A stretch of DNA of 64,000 bases. Source: Strigamia acuminata. Lineage: Eukaryota; Arthropoda; Chilopoda; Geophilomorpha; Linotaeniidae. The stretch lies in assembly GCA_949358305.1 (NCBI GenBank), contig OX442315.1:25136427-25200426 (forward strand), written 5' to 3'. The notes beneath the pieces are model-generated. The model worked only from the letters and a program-made list of their open reading frames with translations, had not been told where the DNA came from and made no database searches. Below, piece after piece: positions 61,518 through 64,000 of the stretch. Both the position numbers and the translations under genes were made by a program. Position 1 is the stretch's first letter; each line of letters begins with the position of its first letter.

Positions 61518-63796
61518 AACATAATACGAAGGTACCACTGCACGAAGGGATCCGAGAAAAGAGAAAAAACGAGAACCGGAAAAAAGCCCGATAAGCTACG
61601 ATTGCCTGCTTCACATGCGAGTGTTAAGTGATCAAAATGACAAACACAATATCAATAAAAATAAAAACATGCACATTGCCACCCACATTTTGTTTACAAT
61701 CAAAATACATAAATTCATGGTAATGAGTGTATTGTAATGTTTTACCACAACTGCCCGAGTTGTCAAATCCATGATTTCCGATATTATCCTGTTTGAAATC
61801 AAGTTTCAATTGTTGTTTGTGTGTTCAGCTGCAATTCTACATTTAAAAGGGACCGTCGAAATGGCTTTATTATCAACTGATTCAAACTGAAAAGTAAACT
61901 AAACTTCTTTGGATATTTTTTGTGAGTACCAGGACTGGTTTACATTCACAAAATCGGCTTAAGGGTACAAGTACAACCGTTTGCAAAACTTTTCCTAAGC
62001 TCTGCATCACGGAAATTGAACTACACGCCAAATCCTTGCACTTTCCAACATGGTGCTCGTAACCAAGGCTTATTAAAAACCCTTCCGAGTCAGAAATAAA
62101 AAATGTAAACACAAGTCAGATTAACATAGGAAGATTCGAGCTCACATTTCCTATGTTAAGCTGTATGTAGCATTAAGCTTTGAATTCTTCTCCCAGCTTT
62201 AACATCACCTAGTGAGACATTTTTTAAAAACAAAACAAAAAACAAAAATCCTTCCTGAAACAGCTTGCAGGATCACCTCACCCCTTGTGGCGTTTAATTA
62301 TTAAATTTAAACTATTAAACTTTAAAATGATCATATAAAATTTTCATTATGTTTTTATGCAAATTCTTGAAGGAATAAAAACTTCCTTTTTTTTAAACAT
62401 ATTGACGCGTGCAACTTCTAACTTGTTAATTAGACACAACACGTGCAAGGTGCATTTGATTTAACACCAAAACCCATTAAACACATTTGTTTTACCCAGA
62501 AAAAAAAATATTTATAGTTAAAAATTCTGTGCAATTTGGTTTAAAAAAAAATATTTTTTTTAATGCTTTAATAAACGCTAAGTAAATGTTGGCAAATTGT
62601 GAAGTGGTAAAACGTGTTTTAAGTGCAAATTTTCTTTCACTAAACTCGAGTGTGAGGCCTTAAATCGATATTTTTTACTTAGGCAGAAGTTGAGTGGTTA
62701 TTAATTTCAAACCACAGTGGAAAAAAAATAATAATAATAACCCTCATCTCTTCAAACACAGCCCAAACGAAGAGATCTTTATTAAATTTAACCAATTTTA
62801 TATTAAAACGTCAAAGAATAAAATTGAAACATGTTTCATTTGATTTAAAATTTATTTTCTTCGTGTAACTTGAAGATGAAAGTCAAAACCCAAACCCGAT
62901 CCGGCGATCCCGAATCCAAAAACAGATTTTATTTATATTCCCGTATTGATCTGTACATTGAATACGAAAAATCAGCAAACTGGAAAAATATAAATTTTTT
63001 TAAAAACATTATACGATTTACCTCAGAATAATTTCACAGACGACAAACCCAAAAGGTGCCATGAAGCTAGTGGTGCATATAATTGGAAACAAGTTGGCGT
63101 CAAAAGGAAATCAATTTTTCCCCTATTTCTTTCTCTTTTCATGAATGAATTACAACTTCACAAATGTCTTCCATTTCACGACACATTACGCAATCACCTT
63201 TACCTACCACTTTACACTACTCCACTCTTTATAATTTCCGCTCATCAAATCATTAACTAAATTTTCCATTTTAAACACCGACTTCTTTGTACTCTAACTA
63301 CTCAATTTCAGCCATTGATTAAAAACCATTTCCAGACTAAATATAATTTCTAAACACAAAGCCGGGGTCACACTCGTGTTCCCACCAGCAGTAATGCGCA
63401 AGATGTGGTTCGCCTTCGCACTAGGCAGTCGATCATGAGTGCTGTTCCATAGACAAAAAAACTCTGGGATACAGAAAATGAAAGAATTGATCTTACAACA
63501 AAGAGAGCGAAACTTTATTGCTGCTTCAAATTTATAAATTGGATACTTCTTTATACGAAATTTAGAGTTATTTAAATGCGTTTGCTGCCTCTGGTTGTAT
63601 TGTGTTTTATGTGGATGGCATGTCAATTAAGCATTTGTCCACATTGTCTCCGTATGTCCACATTGCAATCTTAAATCTTCGCCAGATGCTGCTGCTAATA
63701 ACCAAGCAGCAAATTCTGTCAAGACCTAGCAGCAGGGCCGGATCCAGAAAACGTACAAAGAGCAGGCCATTTTGGTTCAATGTTTCACACACAATT
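61518..63796. other. Probable long intron or upstream region of the syntrophin gene
   Basis: An acceptor (TTATGTTACAG on the minus strand) ends here. No PDZ-like exon or other supported coding sequence was found to the right end on either strand; the short ORFs have no domains. Confidence 0.55.
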
Positions 63797-63937
63797 ATTG
63801 GATGTTTTTGGTCAAAATTTGGATGTTTTTGGTCAAAATTTGGATGTTTTTGGTCAAAATTTGGATGTTTTTGGTCAAAATTTGGATGTTTTTGGTCAAA
63901 ATTTGGATGTTTTTGGTCAAAATTTGGATGTTTTTAG
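63797..63937. repeat. 21-bp tandem repeat, about 6.5 copies
   Basis: Unit ttggatgtttttggtcaaaat repeated head-to-tail with almost no variation until the last, partial copy. On the plus strand it would read GCFWSKF per unit, but nothing suggests translation. Confidence 0.95.
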
Positions 63938-64000
63938 CTCACAAAAAATGAATTATTTAATCCAAAAAATTTTTCTTTTTAAAAATGAAAGTTTTCCCTT

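Overview
The window is nuclear DNA from an animal. It is AT-rich, the genes are split by short GT-AG introns (mostly about 45-160 nt), and every recognisable gene is metazoan: PDE10-type cyclic nucleotide phosphodiesterase, TPPP/p25-alpha, purine nucleoside phosphorylase, FAAP24, a TRAF-zinc-finger protein, MCM4, a FASN-like protein, mitochondrial MCAT and syntrophin. From memory the PNP looks arthropod-like and the intron style suits a compact invertebrate genome, but the species cannot be fixed from this window. No bacterial operon, CRISPR array or convincing tRNA/rRNA gene was seen.

Layout. 3.0-7.2 kb (-): PDE10-like gene. 8.4-10.15 kb (-): two tandem TPPP genes, the second with an abnormal C-terminus. 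13.1-15.0 kb (+): PNP, tail-to-tail with FAAP24 (15.3-16.4 kb, -). 16.8-17.9 kb (+): TRAF-type zinc-finger/coiled-coil gene, followed by a decayed MCM4 last exon. 19.0-28.8 kb (-): a phase-consistent chimeric gene model that joins MCM4 N-terminal exons to exons of an unrecognised protein across a roughly 7 kb intron packed with DNA transposons. 28.8-58.2 kb: a segmental-duplication cluster built from the unit [FASN-like 3' end (+), F-box/LRR (-), TRAF-gene 3' relic, MCM4 (-), MCAT (+)]. One copy (about 49.5-58.2 kb) keeps an apparently complete MCM4 and MCAT head-to-head. The other copies are truncated, rearranged or interrupted, one of them by a full-length Ty1/copia element with matching LTRs. 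44.0-49.9 kb (+): a FASN-like gene with an intact ketosynthase but a degenerate acyltransferase and no recognisable ACP, DH or KR. 59.8-61.5 kb (-): 3' part of a syntrophin gene whose PDZ exons are not visible.

How the parts relate. PNP, FAAP24, MCM4, TPPP, PDE10 and syntrophin look like ordinary conserved genes. The unusual biology is in 18-58 kb, where replication (MCM4) and fatty-acid (FASN-like/MCAT) genes have been repeatedly copied, cut and fused together with Tigger-, hAT-, TTAA-type and copia elements. Exon boundaries were read by eye from ORFs, GT-AG sites and family similarity recalled from memory; no database search was run.
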